Source: Aralia elata (lineage: Eukaryota; Streptophyta; Magnoliopsida; Apiales; Araliaceae). From it: 64,000 nucleotides of DNA. The notes under the pieces were generated by a model. It searched no databases and was not told the origin of the DNA. It saw only the letters and a list, made by a program, of their open reading frames with translations. The translations under genes and the position numbers were made by a program. Numbering within the stretch: position 1 is the first letter of the stretch; every line of letters begins with the position of its first letter. Of this stretch, positions 23,561 to 34,400 are shown one piece after another. The DNA lies in assembly GCA_034770075.1 (NCBI GenBank), contig CM068380.1:38954695-39018694 (forward strand). Direction: 5' to 3'.

Positions 23561-24892
23561 GTTTTATTGATAAACCTATGTGTTTAGCTATCTAAATGAC
23601 GCGATCGAGATACCGAATCGACCTCGAACCTTCGTGAAACTTGTCTAGTTTAATTAGATAAGTATTATTATAGATTCTAATGTTTATTATTGATATGAAT
23701 AGGCATAAATAGACTACCCAACATTGATAAATAACGTAAACTTAACGTGCTACGCACAGGCAAGTGTCCTAACCTTATTCAACTTATATTTATGCAAGTC
23801 CCCTATATCTTGTTATCGATTATTGTAAAGTTATTGCTTCTTGTTCAGCATAACTTAAAAATAAATCATTGTTCATATATTAAAGCTTAAATTTAATGTG
23901 TCAAACCAAATTGTTTTGGTACGACATCTTATACTGAGTAAAATGAGACACATTGGATGGAAGGTGATCTCGAAAGCCTTATGATAAGGTAGTGTGACGT
24001 CAATGGAATAAAATTGACATAAATGGTAGGATGATATGCATACTCCTAGGATATTGGTGAGGCTGATCCCCTACTAGATATCCAAAATGAAATGGTTCTA
24101 AGTCATTGAAGACTGATAAAACTAAATGAAATATATGGTTTAGGTACAGAACCCTCAGTTATACATCAATTGACATCTTTCAAATCAAACACATTGTGTT
24201 TAAATTTTCAAATGAACTTGCTGAGCATTTGTAGCTCATTCTTGCGCATATCTTCCTTGCAGCTTTAAATGATAATCCTAACACTTCTGGGACAGACAAA
24301 GGAAAAGGACATATTTACTAGTTTTATTTACTGTTTTTGAATAATTTAAGTCTTTGTTAAGGCTTTGTTGTAATAACTTAATATTGAGAATGATGTAACC
24401 AAACTTAATGATATGTAATATATTATCATCCTTTATTACATCGAATGCGTTATACTCTGATCTTTACTTTCTTTAGAATAGTTGTATTAAGTTAGTACAG
24501 TATGTATATGAACTATACATCTGAATGAGGGTATTTGAATGATATTGAGAGTTCTATAAGCTCTGGGTTACACTTAATGAGCGTCGGTAAGGTGCCATCT
24601 TTACCGGAATGCGCCCCTCAGTTCTAGGGACAATCCTATCATTAATACTGTGAATGTCAGATAGATAGGAACTATTGATATGAAAGAGATATCCACAAGA
24701 TATGAATCTATACATCCAAGTAAGGGTATCCAAACACAGATAACGTTCTGACGAGAACTATTATCTGTTATGGGATACTGTGAACCTTTGATAGATAGAA
24801 GTTATATATTATGGAATATTTATAGTTAAATAGTATCACGTGAGCACCAAATCTGCTATAGGAGGTGTAGAGAATTTGGGGGCGTCACAGGA

Positions 24893-24904
24893 TGGTATCA
24901 GAGC
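24893..24904 (+). promoter_or_regulatory. primer-binding site of element A, initiator-Met tRNA
   Basis: TGGTATCAGAGC, exact, three bases after the LTR end. Confidence 0.85.
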
Positions 24905-25059
24905 TGTAGATTATAGCTCTAAGGTAGTTAGGAAATACCTTAGGATATAATCTTTGAGTCCATAAAATACTTAATACACATAAGATAACCTTAAAAGCCT
25001 TATATTTTTGTGTAAACATGCTTCATCATAATACTAAACAAGTAAAATTCTTTTATAGG

Positions 25060-25632
25060 ATGGCAAACCCAGACTGGGGAGATAGTTCAGGGGAGATAGA
25101 TTCACAGGTGATAGAGCTTGAGCAGGGCAGTGATCCTGAAGGACAAGAAGTTCAATATAACTTAGAATTCTATGATGCGGTAGAGGCAGAACCTAATGAG
25201 GATACTGCAGGGGTTCAGATTATAGAACAAGGAGAAGATGAGGAAGAACTAATATGGCGGGATATATCAGAAGTTCGAAATCAATCTGTAGAAGAGTTAG
25301 AAGAAGGAAACCCAGAGGACGAAAATCTATTAGAACAAGCCCAGATGGAAATACATACCTTAAACAATAGGGTAATGTATGTGGAAGAAAGGTAGGAGAA
25401 TGAAGAACGATTAAATATCCGACTTCAGACACTGTTGTCAAGAAAGGAAAGAGAAAGATATCAAATCCAAGAAAGGCTTGATAAAACTAATAAAGAATTT
25501 TGTGAAATACTTGTGGATCTGGATAAGTGAGTAGAGGATTATCCTGTAGAAAATGGAAAGACTGGATACGACATCAATAGGTGGGTGGTATCCAGTATGC
25601 TGTGTGATGAGTATCGTAAGATTAAGCTTTAG
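25060..25632 (+). pseudogene. ORF0 remnant of element A
   Basis: Starts MANPDWGDSSGEI directly after TTCTTTTATAGG. The N-terminal part is strongly acidic (EPNEDTAG, EQGEDEEEL) and the later part is heptad-like (QAQMEIHTLNNRVMYVEER). Two in-frame stops, TAG at 25393-25395 and TGA at 25528-25530, interrupt about 190 codons. It occupies the same place as ORF0 in C, D and E but is much diverged and shorter. Function unknown. Confidence 0.6.
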
Positions 25633-25841
25633 ATAAACCTGGTCACCAAAGTGTGTATGTAAAAAGTAGTATCTAAACTACTTTACCCAAGTTTTTAGAA
25701 ACTGGTTTGGGAATGCTAGTAGTACTTATATAAACTACTAGCCGAATATGTAAACCTTCTGTATGAATATACAAATTATGTTTGAACAATATGTGCATTA
25801 CATACTTGTAATTATACTAGTTTTCTTACTTATATAGCTTA

Positions 25842-26575
25842 ACGCCGCTTGGAAGAAGACCATATACATTAGTAGAGGCAAAAAATAGAGAAGTAAACTC
25901 AACCCAACAGTTAATAAATTTTAGATATACCTTTTAAAACGTAAAAATTGCAAACTGAGAGATAATTCCCATTAAAAGCCTATATAGAAATTATAACGTA
26001 GAGACTAAGGAACACAAGTTTCTCGTGAACATTATTCCTATACCGTTGGGAGAATTCGATATAATCTTAGGCATGGATTGGTTGGTTAATCACAATGCAA
26101 TGATTGACTACCATCGGAAGCGTGTAAACCGATTGACTGCGTCAAAGTCAAAGGTAGTGTTCAATGGTGGTTGTGCACCTAAACGATCTCGATGTCTGAC
26201 AGTAATGCAAGCAGAGAGATTGCTTAGGAAGGGTTGTACAGGTTATTTGGCATATATAGTAGATACTTGAAAAGAAGGAGCAAAGTTAGATCAAATACCT
26301 GTAGTTAAAGAATTTTCAGATGTGTTTCTAAATGATTTACCAGGTCTACCTCCGGATAGAGAGATCGAGTTTGTTATCAATCTTGCACCTGGTATGACGC
26401 CAGTTTCGAAGGCACCGTATAGGATGGTACCAGTGAAGTTGAAAGAGTTACTTGTGCAGTTACAAGAACTCTTAGACAAGAAATACATACAACCTAGTGT
26501 TTCACATTGGAGAGCACAGTGTTGTTTGTAAAGAAGAAAGATGGAATTTTGAGATTATGTGTTGATTATAAAATG
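25842..26575 (+). pseudogene. gag-protease-RT remnant of element A, internally deleted
   Basis: A gag start-like stretch at 25842 reads TPLGRRPYTLVE with ACG in place of ATG, and most of gag is then missing. The protease C-terminal part follows: IIPIPLGEFDIILGMDWL at about 26023-26080, then KSKVVFNGG and CLTVMQAERLL. After a stop at 26268-26270, the RT N-terminus is read from about 26290 (DLPGLPPDREIEFVINLAPG, APYRMVPVKLKELLVQLQEL) to a point near CVDY at 26570, where the rest of RT and all of RNase H are absent. Confidence 0.8.
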
Positions 26576-26670
26576 TCAGAAATGTAAGATTGAAATAATT
26601 TATAAAAAGAATGACAAATTAAGATTAGAAAAGGATGGGGCACTGAGGTACAAGGATAGAATTTGGGTAC
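26576..26670 (+). pseudogene. short pre-integrase remnant of element A, left of insertion C
   Basis: After the RT/RNase H deletion, a piece reading EKDGALRYKDRIWV (with frame noise before it) matches the linker ahead of integrase in C-E (LLRFEGRIWIP). It is cut by element C and continues at 39352. The last five bases, GGTAC (26666-26670), are the target duplication. Confidence 0.7.
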
Positions 26671-27412
26671 TGTAACGACCGGAAATTCTGAAATTTCCTT
26701 GTAATTCGAATTTTTAAATATTAATGAATATTTTATATTTTATTAATATTACATTTGTGTTACGTGTTTAAAGGTTGTGTGACAATCTAGATTATGTGAA
26801 TGCATGAAATTTTACGTGTTATAGTTTTGTTTAAGTGAATAATTGATTTCGCGTAGCATCGCTAAATCACTATTCACGGGGCACGTTTTCCGAGGTACTA
26901 TTCATGCCAGATATTTTTGTGTCTTTTTCGATGTTAATAAATTTCATAAATACGTGTATGCGTACGAATAATTTTTCCAAGTGTCAGAAAATTTATTTGA
27001 GCTGATACGTGATTTTATCCGTATCCGAAATGTGCTATATGGGTATTCCGAATAAATGGACAAATCCCATAATAATTATTTTTACCCATCCCAATATTTA
27101 TGGTAATACCCATTTTAATTTTGGGTAGAGTTATTTACCAGTTTTGGTACAAAAGTGGGAGTTTTTGGATATATTTTTGGTGTTTTCGGGTATTTATTTT
27201 GGCTTGTTATTTCAAGTGGGAACCACCAAACCATTTTCCACCAATCAAATTTCTAGAAAATGAGGAGAGAGAAGGGGGGTTCCCGGCAAGTTTGAATTTT
27301 GGCCAACCTTGAGCACCAAACCCATTTTCTCCTTAATTCACTCCTCCACTCCCCCATTCCATTCAATCATTCACTCTCTCTTGCACTCTACACTCTTCCC
27401 ATTCCCATCAGC

Positions 27413-27441
27413 TGATAGAGAGAGAGAGAAAGAGAGAGAGA
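27413..27441. repeat. (GA)n microsatellite in LTR of C
   Basis: About 29 bp of GA repeats with one AAG interruption. The copy in the 3' LTR (about 36744-36768) is four bases shorter. Confidence 0.9.
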
Positions 27442-29683
27442 GTTGCAAAGAAGGAAGAGGAAGAAGTCATCGGAGTTCGCCGGAAAAGGAAGAACTCGCC
27501 GGAAAAGAAAGGAGGAAGAAGAAAAAGGCACGGGTGGAGGAACCAAGCAAGAAGGACCTTCAAAATCAAGCCTAGCCAAGCTTCTTAACCTGTAGGAAGG
27601 ATTTACAGAGGTAAAACCCCAACCAAATTCTTTCCATTTGATTTCTTGTTAAGCTTTTCAAGTTTTCTTAGTTTTGAGCTCTTAAGCTTGTGGGTCGGAT
27701 TTTTGGCGATTCTTGGTGTTTTTGTTTGTTGTGATTGTTTATAAATGTTGTTAAGAGGTTATGTAAGCCATTAATAACATCAAAGTGGAACAAAAATGCA
27801 AGAAATCCTTACATTGGCTTAATGGAGCAAGAACAATGGACTTTGGACATGAACTTGGACATTCGGACTTTTTAGAGGATTGTAGAGCTATGATTTTGTG
27901 TTTGTTAATTTTATTTGTTGCTATGGTGTTGTAGTTCCATGGGTTACGAAGCTAACCCAGTTGGAATGGAGTAAAAAAGAGTTAAAACGAGTTCGTAGTA
28001 ATGATTTTTGTAAAACTTGTTAAGAACTCGAAGAACAGAGTATGAACTTTACACTTTGGCCTAATATTTGACCATGTTAATGTTAATGGGTAGCTCTGCA
28101 TTTTTATATGTTGTAGCCCCATGAATTAGGAGTCCATAGAGTCCGAAATGGACCAATTTGAACGTGTATTGAAGAAGATATGAAGATCGGAGTGAAAGGA
28201 GGTCGAAGTCGCGAAACTGGTGCAATTTCTTACCTGGGATACAGCCGGTTGAGCACCGACAGCGCTCATTTTAAGGCCATTTGAGCGCTGGCCGCGCTGG
28301 GGCTGCAGTTTGGTAGACAGTTTTGACGCCCTTTACTAAAATGTCCATAACTTTTGCATACGAACTCGGATTGAGATGACTCAAGATGATTCAGAAAGAG
28401 AACGAGTAGCCCTACAACTTTCGTTATTTAAGTTTTTCGATTTGAGACCTGTATCATGGCCTAAATTAGCCATTTATAGGACTGATGCGTAATTGGGGTC
28501 AATCGGAGGGCGTCGGGCATGCGCATTTGCACACGTGATGCCCCCGACCTTGTAAAGTGATGTTCTAACCTTCATAACATGATTATTATGATTTATAATG
28601 ATACTTAGCATTAACCAATAGGTATTAGATAAATCAAATGGGCGTGTTAGACGTACGCAATTGCGTGTCGCTCGGGCATTCGAATAGGCAAGTTGGGCGT
28701 ATAGACGTGCAAGCGTCGTAACGCCGTAACTAGTGGGCATAACCTTGTTTAATATTTTGTTTATTATTTGAATGGGACATTATAGAGTTGTGTAAACAAA
28801 TATTTGGTATTCCGTATGTGACTAATTGTATGTGAATATGTACCTAATTGTGTAGGATATTAAGGAGCGTGTGTTGTAATACTGTAGCAGCGCTTCAGGC
28901 AAGTTTCCTAACGCTTGTCTAACCCTTGTGTTGGGCAAGTTTCCTAACTTCATTCTTTCTATATATTGAATGCAAGTTTCCTTACTCTAGCTCAATTTAA
29001 TATTGGGCAGGATTTCTCAACCGTACAACTTTTGTTTATTGTGCGAGTTATTTATTGATTGAGCAATCATTCTATATTATTGCAAGTTTTGTGACTCAAT
29101 TGGAGTTATTAATTTCAAATTATATTAGTGGATTAATTATTTTTAATTACCCCACATCAAGGATAAATTATTGATATTCGCAGCTTATACATTTGAATTC
29201 ATTATCTGTTGTTGGACTGTGAAACGTTTAAGTTTTTCATTCATGAACTGTTTAAGGAGATAGTCTACGCCATTTGTTTCGGCTAGACCCATACAGGTTA
29301 TTATTTTAAAAGCTATCCAAACCGATTGTTGGTGCTGATTCTTGGACTGAGAGAGCAACCCTTATTAGGGGATTATAATGTGTCGGTTATTCGATGTAGT
29401 CAGAGTTAAATGTTATGCATATACATGGTGTACGAGAGGCTGATCCCCTCGAGTACAACTGACGGGGCCAGGTTTTAAAAGAGTTAGTCGAATGATTGAC
29501 TCTTTGGCCAAAAGTTCATGGTCGGTTGGACCACTCAGCAGTAAATAATCATTATTCATTGTTTCATTTGAACTTTGATTATGTCATTTCAGCTATGTCA
29601 TCAATGTTCATAAATTGTTGATCTATGCAGCTATTACTCTTATTCATTCATGATATATCTCCATTCTTGCTTTTAAACTTGCT

Positions 29684-29700
29684 GAGCAAAGTAGTTGCTC
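29684..29700 (+). other. conserved hairpin in the 3' part of the LTR (C copy)
   Basis: GAGCAA-AGTAG-TTGCTC, extended by a flanking T-A pair to a 7-bp stem. The same hairpin is in E (43467-43483) and D (59058-59074). A shorter GAGC...GCTC version is in S (17714-17728) and A (24223-24237). Confidence 0.6.
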
Positions 29701-30021
29701 ACCCTTGCTATATCATGAACCTATTGCAGCTAAGCCGGGTAGTTCCAAAGCGGACAAAGGCAAAGGAAAACTTAAGGAATAGTTATATGTACTATCCTGA
29801 TATGTAATTCGTGGAATCATTTTTGTATTATTATGGTATTCTGCGATGTATTTATTTAAGGTTATAGACCTTGGGACCGTAGTAAACCTTTTGTAATGAA
29901 CAACATATGTTTATTTTATTCCGCATTAGTTGATTTATGTTGTTTAGAGGTGTATGGATATATTGTATCGTGAGCACCAAATTCGAGGTATTGGTACCTG
30001 AATTTGGGGGGTGTCACAGGT

Positions 30022-30033
30022 TGGTATCAAAGC
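30022..30033 (+). promoter_or_regulatory. primer-binding site of element C
   Basis: TGGTATCAAAGC, one mismatch to the initiator-Met site TGGTATCAGAGC, four bases after the LTR end. Confidence 0.8.
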
Positions 30034-30273
30034 TTTAGGTTATAAACTTTAGGATTTATGAAACCTAGGTTATAACCTTAGTATTAAACTCGTATTGAGT
30101 ACGCTAGGTGATGGATCGAGGAGATTCATTTGATGGTCATGTCTGGAGGTGGATTGTGGAAATTCATCGAGCCGAGTTGTGCATGATAAAATATCATTTC
30201 ATTTTATCAATGAATATATTTTATTGTGACACTGACATCTTGCTGTCTATTTGTTTCTGTTTGTGGCTGTAAG

Positions 30274-31083
30274 ATGTCTGAGATGGGAGAGTTCAGTCCT
30301 ACTAGAGAGGTAGAGTTCACAGACATTCATGTGGACGCAGGGCAGTTAGTGGAGGTGCAGCCGAGTGAGCCAGAGATGATGGACACTATGGATGAGTCCG
30401 AGACCGAGTATAGTTCCGAGGAGGAGCCAGTTACTGGAGGAGTGCTGAGGCTGGTAAGCGATGAGGGGGAGGATGAGGACCCCGAGGAGGATCCAGTGAC
30501 GGAGGATGAGGAGCCACCTGAGTATGCAGATGGTATGGGCACTACTGCTAGTGACATCATTGAAGAACTGACAAATAAGAATGAGGAGCTCGAGAATCGG
30601 GTAGCCCACTTAGAGGAACAGAACCAGGAGCACCAGGACCGAGAGGAGCAGTATAGGTCATTGGCATATCAGACTTTGGGAGAAAAGACTGAGTTGACCC
30701 AGAAGTTGCAAGAAAAGGACCAGAGGATTGCCGAATTAGAGGTAGAGGTTCACGGTCGCCGAGGGGTTTCTGTTCAGTTTGGTGTGATGGTTTATGACCT
30801 CCTAGAGAGGAATGTGATGCTGGTAGGACAGATAGAGCGGGTAGAGGATCAGCTGGAGACTACTCGTCTAGAGCGAGATGAGGCAATGGAGCACTTGGCA
30901 GCCCTGACTGTAGAGATTGATTCCCTCAGGTCAGGCTTGACCACTTCCATTGGCAGGCTGAGGGACAGGGTGAGGAGGTACCCTAGGGATGAGGGTAGCA
31001 GCAGGCGCGTGATTAGGTGCCGAGTGGTCGACAGGCTGGCTCGACGGGAGCTCAGGGTTGCAATTTGCCGCAGCAGGCGGTGA
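30274..31083 (+). CDS. ORF0 of element C: acidic/coiled-coil accessory protein, 269 aa
   Basis: Fully open from ATG 30274 (MSEMGEFSP); this start is chosen over the upstream in-frame ATG at 30226 because it aligns with the starts in D and E and follows CTGTAAG, an acceptor-like end. Residues 1-90 are acidic (ESETEYSSEEEP, DEGEDEDPEEDP). A block EEPPEYADGMGTTASDIIEEL is nearly the same in D and E. Residues ~95-240 are heptad-rich (NEELENRVAHLEEQNQ, EKDQRIAELEVEV), predicted coiled coil. The C-terminus is Arg-rich. No zinc finger, signal peptide or membrane segment is visible, so it is not an obvious env. It precedes gag by 394 bp. I do not recognise a named family; the function is unknown. Its integrity contrasts with the broken gag-pol behind it. 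Confidence 0.75.
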   Translation: MSEMGEFSPTREVEFTDIHVDAGQLVEVQPSEPEMMDTMDESETEYSSEEEPVTGGVLRLVSDEGEDEDPEEDPVTEDEEPPEYADGMGTTASDIIEELTNKNEELENRVAHLEEQNQEHQDREEQYRSLAYQTLGEKTELTQKLQEKDQRIAELEVEVHGRRGVSVQFGVMVYDLLERNVMLVGQIERVEDQLETTRLERDEAMEHLAALTVEIDSLRSGLTTSIGRLRDRVRRYPRDEGSSRRVIRCRVVDRLARRELRVAICRSRR

Positions 31084-31476
31084 TGTGTTATTTTTAGCAT
31101 TATGTTTGTAGTAGGTCCCACTTTTGTTGTATTAGGGGCTTACTTATGTTGTAAATCCCTCTGCTTGTAGCGTGCATGGGATAGTAGTTGAACCCCAATT
31201 TTGCTTCTAGTATAGGGGTGGAAGGTTATTATTCCCCACTTGTGTTTGTAGGGGATAGTTAATTGTTGGCAGGCTATGTCATTTAGCATTTATAGAAGTA
31301 TGCCACATGTTGAGTCTGGTTGTATTAAGACAATGACATATGGTTATAAATGCAGTTGTTTTATTTAAATCAAACGTGTTTGATAGATGCTTTTACTTTT
31401 AATTGTTGACTTAAATGACTTGTTGCATGAGGCCTAGATCTATTAGTAATAGCCGATGGTTTTCTTTTAGCAGATC
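31084..31476 (+). other. spacer between ORF0 and gag in C, with C-run/G-run hairpins
   Basis: No frame. Successive inverted repeats CCC..GGGG (31117-31137), CCCC..GGGG (31193-31218) and CCCC..GGGG (31234-31254) each enclose a T/G-rich loop. The spacer ends TTTCTTTTAGCAGATC directly before the gag ATG, an intron-acceptor-like sequence. D and E have spacers of about the same length with the same hairpins. Confidence 0.6.
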
Positions 31477-34400
31477 ATGGCGCCAAGAGGACGACCGCGT
31501 AACCAAAGGGTTGAGGAGTCGGTGAATAACGAGGAGGGTCAGGCAGACCCTATGAGGGCTTTTGTTAACTTATTAGCAGAAGCAATGCAGGGCAGACAAG
31601 CCGCTGCAGTTGATCAGCCAGGAAGTCACATGGCGAATTTTAAGGACTTCAAATTAGTAGGACCACCGGAATTTCGTGGTACTACGGATCCGATTGAAGC
31701 CCAGACATGGGTAGAAGAAATAGAGAAAGTTTTTGAGGTCGCAAGGGTGGCCGAAGAACAGATGACGTTGTTTGCCACTTTCATGATGAAAGGTGAGGCA
31801 AATTACTGGTGGAAGGCGAACAAAGGTCGAGCGGGGGAAGGCACGATTGCATGGGCTCGTTTCAAGGAGCTGTTTTTCGAAAATTACTTTCCAGCGAGTA
31901 TGCAGGCAAGCATGGAGATAAAGTTCCTGGAACTAAAGCAAGGAAGCATGTTAGTTGCGGAGTATGCCGCAAAATTTAATGAATTAGCTAGGTTTGCTCC
32001 ACATCAGGTGGACACCGAAGCTAGGCGAGCAAAGAGATTTGAACAAGGACTGAAACCTTAGGTGTATAGTAAGGTTACGGTTTTGCAGATCAACACATTT
32101 TCTACATTACTTGAGAAAGCAATCATTGCTGAGGGAGGAAGCGAAGCTTTGGCCAGGCACAACCAAGATCAGAAAAAGAAAAAGAGTCATGATGGGCATA
32201 AGGAAGGTAGCAGCGGGGGAAGTAACCCAAATAAGAGAAAATGGAACGACAGTCAGATGACATGAAGTAAATCCGAAGGGGATATAAAGAAGGGAAGTAA
32301 ATGCGAGAAATGTGGAAGGAATCACTTTGGAGAATGCATGAAAGGAAAAGGAGTTTGTTTCAACTGTGGTCAACCAGGGCACTTTTCCCCACAATGCCCA
32401 AAGGCGAAGGCAGGAAGTTGTTTTTCTTGTGGCGCTTCAGATCATCAGAAGAAGGATTGCCCAAAGAGAAAGAGTGATGCAGGCAGTGCTAACCAAGGGA
32501 ACAACAGTAAGCTGACTATCGGAGGACCAACACAACAGAACAGACCAGTAGCACGCACCTTCAACATGACAGTGCAGGATGCGATGGAATCAAAAGATGT
32601 GGTGTCAGGTATTATTTCGATCAATAATATTAATGCATATGTATTATTTGACTCGAGAGCTACCTGTTCATTTGTGTCGGATGAATTTGCTAAACGGCTA
32701 AACTTACCTTGTGAGAAATTAAAGAATCCAATGAATGTGGAAGTAGCTAATAAAGAAGTTATTCCTGTGGAATACATCCATAGAAATTGTTGTGTTGGGA
32801 TAAACGGGTTTAAACTGAGCGTAGATTTAATTCCGATATGGCTAGGAGAATTTGATGTAATTCTTGGGATGGATTGGTTGTCTAGTCACGGGGCTATGAT
32901 TGATTGTCAGAAGAAAAGTATACACCTAAAGACTCCGAATAAGTCGAAGGTCGTATTTTACGGTAGTAAATCGCCGAGACAATCTTGTTGTCTGACGATG
33001 ATGCAAGCAAATAAATTGATACATAAAGGTTGTATAGGTTATCTGGCTCACGTGGTTGATACCCAAAGAGTAGAGGGTGAGCTGGGTCAGATACCTGTAG
33101 TAAGGGAATTCCCAGATGTTTTCCCAGATGAGATACCAGGATTACCGCCGGATAGAGAAGTGGAATTTGCGATCGACTTAGTACCGGGAACCGCACCGAT
33201 CTCAAAGGCACCGTACAGAATGGCACCGGTGGAAATGAAAGAACTGATGGTTCAATTGCAGGAGTTGCTAGATAAGGGGTATATTCGTCCAAGTGTATCT
33301 CCATGGGGAGCGCCAGTACTGTTCGTAAAGAAGAAAGACAGATCTCTTAGGCTTTTCATTGACTATCGGGAGTTGAACAAAGTCACGATTAAGAACAAGT
33401 ACCCGTTGCCCAGAATTGATGATTTGTTCGATCAATTAAAGGGAGCGAAATACTTTTCGAAGATTGATTTGAGGACGGGATATCACTAACTGAAGGTGAG
33501 GCAGGGAGATATTCCAAAGACAGCATTCAGAACTCGATATGGACACTTTGAGTTTTTGGTTATGTCATTTGGGCTGACGAACGCGCCAGCAGCATTCATG
33601 GACATGATGAACAGAGTGTTCAAGCAATACCTAGATAAATTTGTTGTCGTTTTCATAGATGACATTTTAGTCTACTCGAAGATGGAGGAGGAACACGTCG
33701 AGCATTTGAGAATGGCCTTGGAAACACTGAGAAGAGAGAAGCTTTATGCAAAGTTTTCCAAGTGCGAATTTTGGCTACAAAGGGTGCAGTTTTTGGGGCA
33801 CGTGATTGACAAGGATGGTGTATCAGTGGATCCTGCCAAAGTAGAAGCAGTAATAAACTGGGAGCAGCCAAGGACGCCGACAGAAGTTCGAAGTTTCTTG
33901 GGATTAGCAGGTTACTATCGGAGGTTTATTCAGAATTTTTCGAAGATAGCGACACCGTTGACGAATTTGACAAGGAAGACTGTGAAGTTTGTGTGGATGG
34001 ATAAGTGCGAAGAGAGTTTCTTGGAATTGAAGAAGAAACTTAGTGAAGCACCTGTGTTATCACTGCCTGATGATACAGGGGGATTTGTGGTGTACAGTGA
34101 TGCGTCACACAAAGGCCTTGGGTGCGTATTGATGCAGCATGGGAAGGCCATTGCATACGCGTCACGACAGCTGAAGGACTATGAGAAGGGATATCCGACT
34201 CATGACTTGGAACTAACGGAAGTGGTGTTTGCTCTAAAGATTTGGAGGCACTATCTGTATGGTGAGAAGTGTGAGATATACACAGACCACAAAAGTCTGA
34301 AGTATATTTTCACTCAGAAGGAACTAAACATGAGGCAAAGGCGATGGTTGGAGTTGATCAAGGACTACGATTGTGAGATTCTATACCATCCCGGTAAGGT

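Larger units (their letters stand above)
20871..24889 (+). mobile_element. 5' LTR of element A (Tekay-like), 4.0 kb
   Basis: Starts TGTAATATTCCG and ends GGGGGCGTCACA, followed by a perfect Met primer site. It shares with solo LTR S the GTCGTGCTT block (20990-21140) and the last ~1.1 kb. It holds seven AAACCCTAA motifs (21231-21894), a TATA box at 21747-21755 and an AT-rich tandem array (about 22740-23560). The 3' LTR lies beyond the window. Confidence 0.8.
26671..30018 (+). mobile_element. 5' LTR of element C
   Basis: 3,348 bp, TGTAACGACCGG to GGGTGTCACA. It holds a (GA)n tract at 27413-27441 after a CT-rich stretch (27340-27400), and GC-rich AGCGC(T/C) inverted repeats at 28250-28310. No clear TATAAA is seen; the CT-rich stretch followed by GA repeats may mark the transcript start region. 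Frames inside it are not genes. Confidence 0.92.

Noticed and set aside
27309..27575. Open frame over the GA-rich region of the C LTR, also at 36637-36915
   Set aside because: The frame changes with the microsatellite length between the two LTRs; low-complexity Arg/Glu/Lys product.
28474..28740. An 88-codon minus-strand frame, also present unchanged at 37802-38068
   Set aside because: It lies inside both LTRs of C; identity simply reflects the young LTR pair. No domain or conserved context is visible.
30274..31083. ORF0 as an envelope-like gene
   Set aside because: No signal peptide, membrane segment or glycosylation-rich region is visible, and it lies ahead of gag, whereas env-like genes follow pol.
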